Positions 35,730-44,804 are shown, counted from the first letter of the stretch. The stretch: DNA of 64,000 nt from Polaribacter sp. IC073 (GCF_007997075.1 NZ_VORS01000003.1:124001-188000); one strand, 5' to 3'. Numbers and translations: made by a program. Notes: generated from the letters alone by a model not told the origin.

Positions 35730-35801
35730 GTCATTGCAAGGAAGAATGACGAAGTAATCTGCTTCTAAATAATGAGATTGCTTCCCTGCATTCGCAATGA
35801 C
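35730..35801. repeat. REP-like dispersed inverted repeat
   Basis: The left arm GTCATTGCAAGGAAGAATGACGAAGTAATCT (35730-35760, given here in parts GTCATTGCAAGGAAG and AATGACGAAGTAATCT) and the right arm AGATTGCTTCCCTGC plus ATTCGCAATGAC (35775-35801) form a long imperfect inverted repeat. The right arm matches the element at 17544-17568. Located after htpG. Confidence 0.75.
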
Positions 35802-35811
35802 CTTTAAAACC

Positions 35812-35845
35812 AAAACCTCTTTGTTTATTCAAAGAGGTTTTTTTA
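35812..35845 (+). terminator. Rho-independent terminator of htpG
   Basis: AAAACCTCTTTG, loop TTTATT, CAAAGAGGTTTT followed by T's. Located 110 bases past the stop. Confidence 0.85.
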
Positions 35846-35972
35846 GTTTAAAAAAGGAACTCTTACTCATTTAAACTACCTATTAAAAAAATAATCAAAC
35901 TTCTTTTAAAGCGGAGTTTTATCAAGTAAAAATTAAATAGTAAATTTATCTTTTTTTTAAAAACAGTGTATT

Positions 35973-36863
35973 ATGAAGTGGAGAGGAAATAGAAAAAGTT
36001 CTAATGTAGATGATCGAAGAGGTGCTTCTTCTAGCAGCGGTTCTGGTGGCAGATTAAGCCCTGTGTTCATCGGTTTGATCTTAAAATTAGTAACCTCTAA
36101 AAAAGGATTGCTACTTTTGGGAGTTGTTGTGGCTCTCTTGTATTTTACAGGTACAAATCCTTTGAGTTTACTAACAGGAAACACCAACAATCAAATACAA
36201 TCTTCGGGGGCTTATAAAGGAACTCCGGAAGAAAATGACTTGGTCGATTTAACCAAACGTGTTTTAATAAGTACAGAAGATGTTTGGCATCAATTGATAC
36301 CCAATTACAAAGCGCCAGTTCTGGTACTTTTTACGGGTTCTGTAAATTCTGCTTGTGGTGCTGCTTCTAGCGCAACTGGACCTTTTTATTGCCCTGGTGA
36401 TGACAAGTTATACATCGATTTAAGCTTCTTCCAAGAAATGAGCAGAAAGCTAAATGCTCCTGGAGATTTTGCACAAGCCTATGTAATTGCTCATGAAGTT
36501 GGGCATCATATTCAGAATATTACAGGAATAAACAGACAAGTACAGCAACTTCGTGGTAAAGTTAGCCAAACGGAATACAATAAATATTCTGTAATGTTAG
36601 AGTTGCAAGCCGATTTTTACGCAGGTGTTTGGGCACACCACGCTCAAAAAACAGCTTTAATCTTAGAACCTGGTGATTTACAAGAAGCACTAAATGCTGC
36701 ACATGCCATTGGAGATGATCGTTTGCAAAAACAGGCTACAGGGCGCGTTGTACCAGATTCTTTTACACACGGTACTTCTGCTCAAAGAATGCGTTGGTTT
36801 CAAAAAGGATATGAAACTGGCGATGTAAACCAAGGAGATACTTTTACCGCAAGTTCTTTATAA
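35973..36863 (+). CDS. Neutral zinc metallopeptidase (YpfJ family)
   Basis: 296 residues. A membrane helix at about residues 42-58 places the rest outside the cytoplasm. The zinc site is VIAHEVGHHIQNITG near residue 175, with the third ligand Glu in LELQADFYAGVWAHH. The first 40 residues are basic and Gly/Ser-rich. The family is PF04228, of unknown substrate, often near stress genes. It follows htpG. Confidence 0.9.
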   Translation: MKWRGNRKSSNVDDRRGASSSSGSGGRLSPVFIGLILKLVTSKKGLLLLGVVVALLYFTGTNPLSLLTGNTNNQIQSSGAYKGTPEENDLVDLTKRVLISTEDVWHQLIPNYKAPVLVLFTGSVNSACGAASSATGPFYCPGDDKLYIDLSFFQEMSRKLNAPGDFAQAYVIAHEVGHHIQNITGINRQVQQLRGKVSQTEYNKYSVMLELQADFYAGVWAHHAQKTALILEPGDLQEALNAAHAIGDDRLQKQATGRVVPDSFTHGTSAQRMRWFQKGYETGDVNQGDTFTASSL

Positions 36864-36881
36864 ATAATAAAATAACACCAC

Positions 36882-37397
36882 ATGTCTTATATAATAGAAG
36901 CAAACATCAAAGATGTAAAAGCACTCTCTGAAGTTGGTAAAAAAGCTTTTTTTACGCCTCATAAAGAAGTAATTCCTAAAGAAATTATGAAGGCCTACTT
37001 AGAGAACAGTTTTAGTGAAGAGAACTTGATAAAGGAAATTACAAATCCTGATTATCAATACAACTTAATATATGCTGATGGTGCTTTGGCTGGTTTTTCA
37101 AAAATAATTATCAATCATAAAAACGAAAATATAAACGGTGCAAACATTACAAAAATGGAACGTTTGTATTTAGTAGAAGAATTTTACGGCTTGGGTTTAG
37201 GGAAAGAATTGTTTCAGCATAATTTAGCGTTGGTAAAACAACAAAACCAAAAAGGCATTTGGTTGTACGTTTGGATAAAAAACGACAGAGCTCTTGCTTT
37301 TTATAAAAAAGCAGGGTTTAAAAAAATAGCTTCTTATGACTTCCCTATTTCCGATACAGAAACAAGGATAAACGATGTTTTGTATTTAGAGTTCTAG
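36882..37397 (+). CDS. GNAT N-acetyltransferase
   Basis: 171 residues. The acetyl-CoA signature is MERLYLVEEFYGLGLGKELF (motif A, with the Gly-rich loop YGLGLGKEL) and a late NDRALAFYKKAGFKKIASYDF (motif B). The acceptor is not known. Eighteen bases after the metallopeptidase gene. It can be in the same operon. Confidence 0.92.
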   Translation: MSYIIEANIKDVKALSEVGKKAFFTPHKEVIPKEIMKAYLENSFSEENLIKEITNPDYQYNLIYADGALAGFSKIIINHKNENINGANITKMERLYLVEEFYGLGLGKELFQHNLALVKQQNQKGIWLYVWIKNDRALAFYKKAGFKKIASYDFPISDTETRINDVLYLEF

Positions 37398-37469
37398 CTT
37401 CAAAAACTTTCTTCACTCTATAAAAATTAAGTTAAAAAAGAGATGGCGCATTGCGCTTCCATGCATTAA

Positions 37470-37483
37470 TCGTAATATTGCAA
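37470..37483 (+). promoter_or_regulatory. Possible ArsR operator overlapping the arsR promoter
   Basis: TCGTAATATTGCAA is a near palindrome (10 of 14 positions agree with its reverse complement) around the central AATATT. It lies 14 bases before the arsR ATG and coincides with the expected -10 region, where an ArsR-type repressor would block RNA polymerase. No footprint data exist; inference. Confidence 0.4.
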
Positions 37484-37496
37484 TAAACAAATTAAA

Positions 37497-37823
37497 ATGG
37501 GGTTGACCAAGTCAGAAATATTTACGGAACAGCAAAATGAAATTGCGGCCATTGCTAAGGTATTAGGGCATCCTGCAAGAATTGCAATTTTAGAGTTTTT
37601 AATAAAACTAAAAACGTGTGTTTGTGGAGACTTAGTCAAAGAGATTGGTTTGGCACAACCAACCATTTCTCAGCACCTCAAAGAGCTTAAAAAAGTAGGT
37701 ATCATAAAAGGTACTATAGAAGGCACAAGTGTTTGTTACTGTATCGATCAAGAAAACTGGGGAAAGGTAAAAAACACTTTAACCCTATTTTTTAATACAA
37801 ACGCAACAGCAAACTGTTGCTAA
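37497..37823 (+). CDS. ArsR/SmtB-family metal-sensing repressor
   Basis: 108 residues. The winged helix is LGHPARIAILEFLIKLKTCV, then DLVKEIGLAQPTISQHLKEL, a recognition helix. The metal motif is KTCVCGDLV: the CVC pair in helix 3 is the arsenite/antimonite site of ArsR. A second thiol set is at the end, NATANCC. Releases DNA on binding As(III) or similar. It is followed after 12 bases by a DUF6428 gene. A palindrome overlaps its promoter. Confidence 0.9.
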   Translation: MGLTKSEIFTEQQNEIAAIAKVLGHPARIAILEFLIKLKTCVCGDLVKEIGLAQPTISQHLKELKKVGIIKGTIEGTSVCYCIDQENWGKVKNTLTLFFNTNATANCC

Positions 37824-37835
37824 AAAAATAAAATT

Positions 37836-38306
37836 ATGAAATTATCAGAAATCAAAAATCACTTAAAAAGTTTAGAAAAAATAGGGTTTCAATTGCCAAA
37901 TGGAGAAATGGTAAAACCTCACTTTCACGTTACAGAAGTTGGTAAAGTAACCAAAGAATTTATAGATTGTGGGGGTAAAGTGAGAAGTGAAGCAGTTATT
38001 AATTTTCAACTGTGGGAAGAAAATGATTATGACCACAGATTGCATCCAGAGAAATTAACGAACATCATAGCGCTTTCTGAAAAAAGGTTTCAATTTGATG
38101 ATTTAGACATTGAAGTAGAGTATCAAGGAAAAGAAACCATTGGTAAATTCGGTTTAGATTTTAACGGCACTCATTTTTTATTAACTCCTAAGATTACCGC
38201 TTGTTTGGCTTTAGATGCGTGCGGAATTCCAGCAGAAAAACCAAAGCTTGCTTTTGCTGCGGTAGCCAAAGGCACTTCTTGTGAACCCGGTTCTGGTTGT
38301 TGTTAA
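37836..38306 (+). CDS. DUF6428 family Cys-rich-tail protein
   Basis: 156 residues, DUF6428 by its typical stretches MKLSEIKNHLKSLEKIGFQL, VKPHFHVTEVGKVTKEFIDC and YDHRLHPEKL. It ends in CEPGSGCC, a thiol cluster matching the arsenite-binding style of the repressor upstream. His (HFHVTEV) and Cys (FIDCGGK) near the middle can be metal ligands. Function unknown; association with arsR suggests metal(loid) handling. No transporter or arsC follows. Confidence 0.8.
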   Translation: MKLSEIKNHLKSLEKIGFQLPNGEMVKPHFHVTEVGKVTKEFIDCGGKVRSEAVINFQLWEENDYDHRLHPEKLTNIIALSEKRFQFDDLDIEVEYQGKETIGKFGLDFNGTHFLLTPKITACLALDACGIPAEKPKLAFAAVAKGTSCEPGSGCC

Positions 38307-38467
38307 GTTCATTTGAGGCAAAGTAAAAAGGGGTTTGGCTTGTTTTTTAACTTAGAAATCTTAACTTAGCTAAGCACCTCAACTTTAAAACACTTGTCTG
38401 TATTTTTTTTAGTATTAGAGTGATAACCGTTTACAAGTAAGGTATCCATAAAAAATAAACCTAGATA

Positions 38468-39367
38468 ATGGCATTTATAGATTATTATAAAACTTTAGGC
38501 ATTTCTAAAAATGCAACGAACAAAGAAATTAAAACGGCGTATCGCAAGCTTGCTCGGAAGTTTCACCCCGATATAAATCCGGATAATAAGGATGCTGAAT
38601 TAAATTTCAAAAATATTAATGAGGCAAATCAAGTTTTAAGTGACCCAGAAAATCGCAAGAAATACGATACGTATGGTAAAAACTGGAAACATGGTGCGGA
38701 ATACCAACAAGCCCAAAATCAGCAACAAAGGCAACACCAATCTCAAAATCAATCTGGTCAGCAAGGGTTTTCTGAAGATGCATATTCAGACTTTTTTGAA
38801 TCTATGTTTGGAGGCGCAAGCGGTTCTTCTAGGCAAAGACAACGTCCGAGATTTAAAGGTCAGGATTTTAATGCAGAATTACACTTAAAACTTAAAGACG
38901 TTTACACCTCGCATCAGCAAGTTTTAACGGTTAATGGTAAAAAAATAAGGTTAACTGTTCCGGCAGGTGTAGAAAACGGACAAGTTATAAAAATTAAAGG
39001 CAAAGGAGACAAGGGCGCAAATGGCGGTCCGAATGGAGATTTGTATCTAAAATTTGTTATCGACAACGATACCGAGTTTAAAAGAGTTGGCAACGATTTG
39101 TATCAAAAAATAACGTTAGATTTATACACGTCTATTTTAGGAGGAGAAGCAACTATTGACACCTTTAATGGTAAAGTGAAGCTTCAAATAAAACCAGAAA
39201 CAAAAAACGAAACCAAAGTAAAATTAAAAGGAAAAGGTTTTCCTGTTTATAAAAATGAAGAGAAATTTGGCGATTTGATAATTACGTACCATATCGCAAT
39301 GCCTACAGATTTAAGTAAGGAAGAAATAGCGTTATTTAAAGAACTTCAAAAAATCAAAACAAAATGA
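38468..39367 (+). CDS. cbpA: DnaJ-like co-chaperone CbpA
   Basis: 299 residues. The J domain with HPD is in ARKFHPDINPDNKDAE near residue 33. It is followed by a Gln-rich linker (residues 72-108), then two C-terminal peptide-binding domains (LKLKDVYTSHQQVLTVNGKK, GQVIKIKGKGDKGANGG, LYTSILGGEATIDTFNGKV). No zinc finger, so type II. Stimulates DnaK on clients. CbpM, its inhibitor, overlaps by four bases. Confidence 0.93.
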   Translation: MAFIDYYKTLGISKNATNKEIKTAYRKLARKFHPDINPDNKDAELNFKNINEANQVLSDPENRKKYDTYGKNWKHGAEYQQAQNQQQRQHQSQNQSGQQGFSEDAYSDFFESMFGGASGSSRQRQRPRFKGQDFNAELHLKLKDVYTSHQQVLTVNGKKIRLTVPAGVENGQVIKIKGKGDKGANGGPNGDLYLKFVIDNDTEFKRVGNDLYQKITLDLYTSILGGEATIDTFNGKVKLQIKPETKNETKVKLKGKGFPVYKNEEKFGDLIITYHIAMPTDLSKEEIALFKELQKIKTK

Positions 39368-39660
39368 GACAAGAACATCTAATAGCAGCACAAACCCTTT
39401 GTACTCATTACAATATTGAAATATCATTTGTAGCTACTTTAAACCAAATGGGGCTCATTCAAATTGAAATTATCGAGCAAGAACAATTTATAAATCAAGA
39501 ACAAATTGGCAATCTCGAAAAAATCATTAGGCTTTACAATGAATTGCATGTAAATTTAGAAGGTATAGACGTCGTTTTAAACCTTTTAAACAAAGAAAAA
39601 GAATTGAAAAATGAAGTAACCTCCCTTAAAAACAGGTTAAGACTTTATGAAAATGATTAA
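39364..39660 (+). CDS. cbpM: CbpM, modulator of CbpA
   Basis: 98 residues. The MerR-like helix-strand fold (LIAAQTLCTHYNIEISFVAT, then LIQIEIIEQEQFINQEQIGN) and C-terminal coil VTSLKNRLRLYEND match the family. CbpM binds the J domain of CbpA and inhibits it. It starts inside the cbpA stop (ATGA), so the two are translated together. Confidence 0.88.
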   Translation: MRQEHLIAAQTLCTHYNIEISFVATLNQMGLIQIEIIEQEQFINQEQIGNLEKIIRLYNELHVNLEGIDVVLNLLNKEKELKNEVTSLKNRLRLYEND

Positions 39661-39678
39661 AAGAAGCAACTAATTTCA

Positions 39679-39722
39679 TTTTTTATGCCAGCCATTGTTT
39701 TATCAATCGTTGGCATAAAAAT
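39679..39722. terminator. Bidirectional terminator between cbpM and rluD
   Basis: TTTTATGCCAGCCATTG, loop TTTTAT, CAATCGTTGGCATAAAA: a 17-pair stem with one mismatch and one G-T. Placed between converging genes, with T-tracts at both ends. Confidence 0.75.
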
Positions 39723-39729
39723 GAATAGG

Positions 39730-40770
39730 TTACTGTACTTCTACATCTTTAGAGTTTTCTGAATACGTTCTCCATTTCTCTAAACAATCTGTAATGTCTT
39801 GAGGAACTTCAGAATTAAAACGCATAAATTCTCCGGTGGTAGGATGTGTAAATCCTAATGTTTTTGCGTGTAATGCTTGTCTTGGCAACACTTTAAAACA
39901 GTTGTTTACAAACTGCTTGTATTTGGTAAAAGTGGTTCCTTTTAAAATGTCATCGCCCCCATATCGCTCATCATTAAAAAGGGTGTGTCCAATATACTTA
40001 AAGTGTGCTCTAATTTGGTGTGTTCTACCCGTTTCTAACTTGCATTGTACTAAAGTTACATAGGTAAGTCTTTCTAAAACTTTATAATGGGTAACGGCAT
40101 GTTTCCCAAAATCACCATCTGGAAAAACAGCCATTTGCAAACGATTTTTTAAACTTCTACCGATATTTCCTTCGATGGTGCCTTCATCTTCCTCTACATT
40201 TCCCCACACCAACGCATAATACAAACGCTCTGTAGTTCTGTCGAAAAACTGACGTGATAAATTCGCCATTGCAGACTCTGTCTTTGCAACCACCAACAAT
40301 CCGCTCGTATCTTTATCAATTCTATGCACCAAACCTGGTCTTTCATTAGAATTTGTAGGTAAATTTTCTATGTGATGAATTAAACCGTTTACCAAAGTAC
40401 CAGAATAGTTTCCGTGCCCTGGATGTACCACCATTCCTGCAGGCTTATTTACTACAATTACAGCCTCATCTTCATAAACAATATCTAAAGGAATGTCTTC
40501 TGCAACTAATAAATTTTCTGCGGGTGGATAGGCTAAAACAACTCTAACAACATCCTGTGGTTTTACTTTATAATTCGATTTTACAGCAACATCATTTACC
40601 AAAACATTTCCTGCTTTTGCAGCTTGTTGTAGTTTACTTCTGGTAGCATTTTCAATAAAATTCATTAAAAATTTATCTACACGCAAAGGCTCTTGTCCTT
40701 CAGTTGCTACAAAATTATGGTGTTCGTACAATTCTTCCTTCTCTAAATCTTGGTTCTGATTTTCTTGCAA
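39730..40770 (-). CDS. rluD: RluA/RluD-family 23S rRNA pseudouridine synthase
   Basis: 346 residues. An S4 domain covers about residues 28-85 (RVDKFLMNFIENATRSKLQQ) followed by the catalytic domain: GLVHRIDKDTSGLLVVAKT carries the catalytic Asp. RluD makes pseudouridines in helix 69 of 23S rRNA. The name is by similarity; other members of the family cannot be excluded. On the minus strand downstream of the PASTA gene, in the usual Bacteroidota order ddl <> PASTA - rluD. Confidence 0.9.
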   Translation of the reverse strand: MQENQNQDLEKEELYEHHNFVATEGQEPLRVDKFLMNFIENATRSKLQQAAKAGNVLVNDVAVKSNYKVKPQDVVRVVLAYPPAENLLVAEDIPLDIVYEDEAVIVVNKPAGMVVHPGHGNYSGTLVNGLIHHIENLPTNSNERPGLVHRIDKDTSGLLVVAKTESAMANLSRQFFDRTTERLYYALVWGNVEEDEGTIEGNIGRSLKNRLQMAVFPDGDFGKHAVTHYKVLERLTYVTLVQCKLETGRTHQIRAHFKYIGHTLFNDERYGGDDILKGTTFTKYKQFVNNCFKVLPRQALHAKTLGFTHPTTGEFMRFNSEVPQDITDCLEKWRTYSENSKDVEVQ

Positions 40771-40848
40771 AATGGTTCTTCTAAATTACTGTTATTATTC
40801 ACTCTAGCGGCAACTTAAAATTGCGCACTTACTTTATATCAACTAATT

Positions 40849-41412
40849 TTAACGTCCTTTTCCATCACCTAAAACCAAATCTACTATAGAATTTAGTGGC
40901 AATTGGTCTCCTTCGTTTATTATTTTTCCTTTAAAACGCAAACCTCTCACAACATCTTTACCAATGTCATTTACAAAAGTAACGTTTGTCCCAACATTTA
41001 AGCCCATTGCTCGCAATTGAGAGGATGCTTGCCTTTTTGTTCGTCCGTTTAAATCTGGCATCGTAATGTCTCTGTATTTAGACGGATTTAAAGTAAGGTA
41101 TATTTTACGCTTTTCTTTCACAAAATCTCCTGCTTCTGGGGTTTGTTCTATCACAGATTTTTTAGGATAATCTGGATTGTAACTTGCGCTATCAATTATT
41201 TTAAATTCTAAATGTAACTCCTTTAATTTCCTATCAACCTCATCTAAAGATAATTTTTGCAAATCTGGTACTTGTATTTTTTGGTTGTGATTTGTAGTGA
41301 CTCCTAACCAAAATTTTAACCCAAATACAAACAATAATAAACCAACAATAGCAATTGCTATTTGAACAAAAAAAGTTTTACTTTTTAAAAATTGAATCCC
41401 ACTCATAATCAT
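40849..41412 (-). CDS. PASTA domain-containing membrane protein
   Basis: 187 residues with the start at 41412. A longer GTG start at 41424 is excluded, since the predicted -10 core at 41426-41433 would place transcription start near 41420. One membrane helix at residues 14-40 is followed by two to three PASTA units: IQVPDLQKLSLDEVDRKLKEL, SVIEQTPEAGDFVKEKRKI, TMPDLNGRTKRQASSQLRAM. PASTA domains bind peptidoglycan or beta-lactams. Usually part of a kinase or penicillin-binding protein; here stand-alone beside ddl and rluD. Confidence 0.9.
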   Translation of the reverse strand: MIMSGIQFLKSKTFFVQIAIAIVGLLLFVFGLKFWLGVTTNHNQKIQVPDLQKLSLDEVDRKLKELHLEFKIIDSASYNPDYPKKSVIEQTPEAGDFVKEKRKIYLTLNPSKYRDITMPDLNGRTKRQASSQLRAMGLNVGTNVTFVNDIGKDVVRGLRFKGKIINEGDQLPLNSIVDLVLGDGKGR

Positions 41413-41425
41413 TTTTTTAATCACA

Positions 41426-41433
41426 CAAAGATA
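41426..41433 (-). promoter_or_regulatory. Predicted -10 core of the PASTA-rluD transcript
   Basis: Minus-strand TATCTTTG, an exact TAnnTTTG, 13 bases before the ATG at 41412. It fixes the start of the PASTA protein. Confidence 0.6.
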
Positions 41434-41470
41434 TAAAAACTAAACGGTGCTATTTCTATTTATATTTTGA

Positions 41471-41478
41471 TAAATTTG
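41471..41478 (+). promoter_or_regulatory. Predicted -10 core of the ddl promoter
   Basis: TAAATTTG, an exact TAnnTTTG, 19 bases before the ddl ATG. No TTG at the right spacing upstream, so the -33 element is uncertain. Confidence 0.5.
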
Positions 41479-41497
41479 TTTTATTATTTTTAGAAAA

Positions 41498-42472
41498 ATG
41501 AAGAAAAATATTGCCATCATAATGGGGGGTTATTCATCCGAAGTAAACATTTCAATAAAAAGCGGAAATGTAGTCTACAACCATCTAAACAAAGAAAAGT
41601 ACACCTCTTTTAGAGTCTTAATTTTAAAGGAAAAGTGGGTTGCTTTAGATGCTGCTGAAAATGAATATTTAATTGATAAAAATGATTTCTCTTTCATTAA
41701 AAATGAGGTAAAAATCACTTTCGACTGTGTTTTTAACGCAATTCATGGCACGCCAGGAGAAAACGGACAAATATTAGCCTACCTAGATCTTATCAATTTA
41801 AAGCATACCTCTGCCCCATTTTATCAAATGGCATTAACGTTTAATAAGAGAGATACTTTAAGTGCTGTAAAAGCATACGGCATTAAAGCGGCTACTTCGA
41901 TATACTTAAATAAAGGAGATGCTATAGATCTTGATAAGATTGTTGCTAAAGTTGGCTTGCCTTGTTTTATCAAACCAAACAATGCCGGTTCTAGCTACGG
42001 AATTTCGAAAGCACACACCAAAGAAGCTATTTTACCCGCAATTGAAGTTGCATACAAAGAAGATTCAGAAATTTTAATTGAATCTTTTTTAGACGGCACA
42101 GAAGTTTCTGTTGGTGTGATTCAATACAAAGGAGAAACAAAGGTATTGCCACTTACAGAAATTGTTTCCGAAAATGATTTCTTTGACTATGAAGCAAAAT
42201 ATGAAGGAAAATCACAAGAAATTACACCCGCAAGAATTTCAAAAACGCAACAAGAAAAGGTTGTAAAAATTGCAAAAAGAGTCTATAAAGTTTTAAACAT
42301 GTCTGGTTTTTCTAGATCGGAATATATTTTTGTAAATGATGAACCTTATTTTTTAGAAATAAATACGGTGCCTGGTTTAACAGAAAACAGCATTTTGCCA
42401 CAACAAGCAAAAGCAGCAGGCATTTCTTTAGCAGCTTTATTTGACAGCGCAATTGAGGCTGCTCTTGTATAG
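41498..42472 (+). CDS. ddl: D-alanine--D-alanine ligase
   Basis: 324 residues, ATP-grasp fold. Forms D-Ala-D-Ala for peptidoglycan. Motifs: NIAIIMGGYSSEVNISIKSG at the N-terminus, IHGTPGENGQILAYLDL, FIKPNNAGSSYGISK (ATP loop), and FLEINTVPGLTENSILPQQ with metal ligands Glu/Asn. It lies divergent from the PASTA-rluD pair, with two -10 cores facing away from each other. coaD follows 119 bases later. Confidence 0.95.
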   Translation: MKKNIAIIMGGYSSEVNISIKSGNVVYNHLNKEKYTSFRVLILKEKWVALDAAENEYLIDKNDFSFIKNEVKITFDCVFNAIHGTPGENGQILAYLDLINLKHTSAPFYQMALTFNKRDTLSAVKAYGIKAATSIYLNKGDAIDLDKIVAKVGLPCFIKPNNAGSSYGISKAHTKEAILPAIEVAYKEDSEILIESFLDGTEVSVGVIQYKGETKVLPLTEIVSENDFFDYEAKYEGKSQEITPARISKTQQEKVVKIAKRVYKVLNMSGFSRSEYIFVNDEPYFLEINTVPGLTENSILPQQAKAAGISLAALFDSAIEAALV

Positions 42473-42591
42473 CGCCCTTTTTGAGACAAGAATTATACAC
42501 TAAATTATTTTAAGAGGACTTCGCAAGAGAATTCTAATCAATTTTCGTTTTCCGTGAATAAAAAAAAACGAAAACATCAAATTTTAAAAAT

Positions 42592-43047
42592 ATGAAAAGA
42601 GCAATTTTCCCAGGGTCATTTGATCCCATAACACTAGGTCATTTCGATATTATAGAAAGAGGCATTACCCTTTTCGACGAACTAATTATTGCAATTGGTA
42701 TCAATGCAGATAAAAAATACATGTTCACTTTAGAAGAGCGAAAGAACTTTATAAAGGCTTGTTTTAAAGACAACCCTAAAGTAAAAGTAGTGGCGTATGA
42801 AGGTTTAACGGTACATTTCTGTCAAGAAAATAATGTAGATTTTATTTTAAGAGGACTTAGAAACCCTTCCGATTTTGAGTTTGAAAAAGCCATTGCGCAT
42901 ACAAATAGAGATTTAGCACCGATAGAAACGGTCTTTCTGCTAACAGCCGCAAGCACGTCTTATATTTCATCTTCTATTGTAAGAGATGTGATTCGAAACA
43001 ATGGAGATTACACCAAATTAGTTCCTAAACCCGTACGTGTAAAATAA
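42592..43047 (+). CDS. coaD: Pantetheine-phosphate adenylyltransferase
   Basis: 151 residues, the usual CoaD length. Makes dephospho-CoA from 4'-phosphopantetheine and ATP. FPGSFDPITLGHFDIIERG contains the T/HxGH motif; GLRNPSDFEFEKAIAHTNRD and TSYISSSIVRDVI are also family signatures. It is followed by the M14 peptidase gene after 8 bases. Confidence 0.95.
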   Translation: MKRAIFPGSFDPITLGHFDIIERGITLFDELIIAIGINADKKYMFTLEERKNFIKACFKDNPKVKVVAYEGLTVHFCQENNVDFILRGLRNPSDFEFEKAIAHTNRDLAPIETVFLLTAASTSYISSSIVRDVIRNNGDYTKLVPKPVRVK

Positions 43048-43055
43048 GCTGCTTT

Positions 43056-44801
43056 ATGAAAAAACTTTTACTTTTACCCCTCCTTTTAATGGTCTTTTCT
43101 TGTGATAAATCATCAAAAAACACAATAGATTTTACTACACAATTCGAAAAATCTAAAGGCAAAGAAACACCAGAATACAAAGACATTATCTCCTATTACC
43201 AACAATTAGCCGAAGCATATTCGCAAATTTCTTTGTTTTCATTCGGACAAACAGATGCCGGGGAACCTTTGCATTTAGTGGTGTACAACAGAGAAGGTAT
43301 TTTTAATATTGATGAAATTACCAATTCAACAAAAAACAGAATTTTAATAAATAACGGAATTCATCCCGGAGAATCTGACGGAATTGATGCTTCGATGCTA
43401 CTCTTAAGAGACATTGTACAAAGTGATTCTCTTCAAGAAAAATATAAAAACTCTTTAATTGCAGTAATTCCTGTGTACAATGTTGGTGGCGCTTTAAACA
43501 GAAACTCACACACAAGAACCAACCAAAACGGGCCACTGGAATACGGATTTAGAGGAAACGCTAGAAATTTCGATTTAAATAGAGATTTCATCAAACAAGA
43601 CTCTAAAAATGCGGCCGCTTTTGCTGAAATTTTTCACGCTGTCAATCCAGCTATTTTTATAGACAATCATGTGAGCAATGGCGCAGATTATCAATATGCC
43701 ATTACCCATTTATTTACACAGCACAATAAATTAGGTGGAACTTTAGGGAACTTTATAGAAACCGAAATGCGTCCTCAAATTGAAAAGTCTTTGTTAAAAA
43801 AAGACATTATTATTACACCGTATGTAAATGTTTGGGGCAGTACACCAGAAGCAGGATTTTCTCAGTTTTTCGATTCGCCAAGATACTCTACAGGGTACAC
43901 AACCCTATTTAATACCTTAGGAATGATGGTGGAGACACACATGCTAAAACCCTATAAAGTTAGAGTAGCACAAACCTATGAATTGATGCTTTCTGCCATC
44001 GATTTTACAGAAGAAAACTCAGAAACCATAAAAAAGCTTCGTGCAAAAGCGGTGGCAGAAATTATGGCGAAGCAAACCTATCCTATTTCTTATACCGTTG
44101 ATAAAGAAAACCCAACAACTTTAAATTTTAAAGGATACGAAGCAACCACCATTCAAAGTAAAGTGACTTCTGGAGCGCGTTTGTTTTATGACACCTCAAA
44201 ACCTTTTGAAAAGGAAACCAACTACTACAATAATTTTATAGCCGATAAAGAAATTACCATTCCGAATGCCTACATTTTACCACAAGGTTGGCATACAATT
44301 GTAGCTCGCTTAAAGAATAATAAAATTGAATTTACACGTTTTAAAAACGACACCACCATCACTGTAGAAGTGCAACACATTGCCGCTTACAAAACAAGAA
44401 GCGCTGCTTATGAAGGGCATTATCTGCATTACAATACCGAAGTTTCTAGAACCATCAAAGAAGTTACTTTTAGCGCGGGCGATTTATTGATTCCTACCAA
44501 TCAAAATGGGGTGCGTTACCTGTTAGAAACGTTAGAAGCAGAAGCTACAGATTCCTTTTTCAATTGGAATTTTTTCGACACCATCTTGCAAAAAAAAGAA
44601 GGCTATTCTGCCTATGTTTTCGAAGATATTGCCGAAACTTTTTTGGCAGAAAACCCAGAAATTAAAAAGCAATTTGATGAAAAACTTAAAAACGACGCCT
44701 CTTTTGCAAAGAACCCAAGAGCTCAGTTAGATTTTGTTTACAAAAAATCACCGCATTATGAGCCTGCTCATTTACACTTACCCATTTTTAAACTCTTTTA
44801 A
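43056..44801 (+). CDS. M14-family zinc carboxypeptidase-like lipoprotein
   Basis: 581 residues with a lipobox (LMVFSC, Cys16). The zinc and catalytic residues of M14 are seen: NGIHPGESDGIDASMLLL (His, Glu), FDLNRDFIKQDSKN (binding Arg/Asn), FIDNHVSNGADYQY (third His), and MVETHMLKPY with the catalytic Glu. Residues after about 345 form an extra beta-rich domain. Probably removes amino acids from peptides or peptidoglycan stems in the envelope. In an operon with coaD and the lactonase. Confidence 0.9.
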   Translation: MKKLLLLPLLLMVFSCDKSSKNTIDFTTQFEKSKGKETPEYKDIISYYQQLAEAYSQISLFSFGQTDAGEPLHLVVYNREGIFNIDEITNSTKNRILINNGIHPGESDGIDASMLLLRDIVQSDSLQEKYKNSLIAVIPVYNVGGALNRNSHTRTNQNGPLEYGFRGNARNFDLNRDFIKQDSKNAAAFAEIFHAVNPAIFIDNHVSNGADYQYAITHLFTQHNKLGGTLGNFIETEMRPQIEKSLLKKDIIITPYVNVWGSTPEAGFSQFFDSPRYSTGYTTLFNTLGMMVETHMLKPYKVRVAQTYELMLSAIDFTEENSETIKKLRAKAVAEIMAKQTYPISYTVDKENPTTLNFKGYEATTIQSKVTSGARLFYDTSKPFEKETNYYNNFIADKEITIPNAYILPQGWHTIVARLKNNKIEFTRFKNDTTITVEVQHIAAYKTRSAAYEGHYLHYNTEVSRTIKEVTFSAGDLLIPTNQNGVRYLLETLEAEATDSFFNWNFFDTILQKKEGYSAYVFEDIAETFLAENPEIKKQFDEKLKNDASFAKNPRAQLDFVYKKSPHYEPAHLHLPIFKLF

Positions 44802-44804
44802 TTT

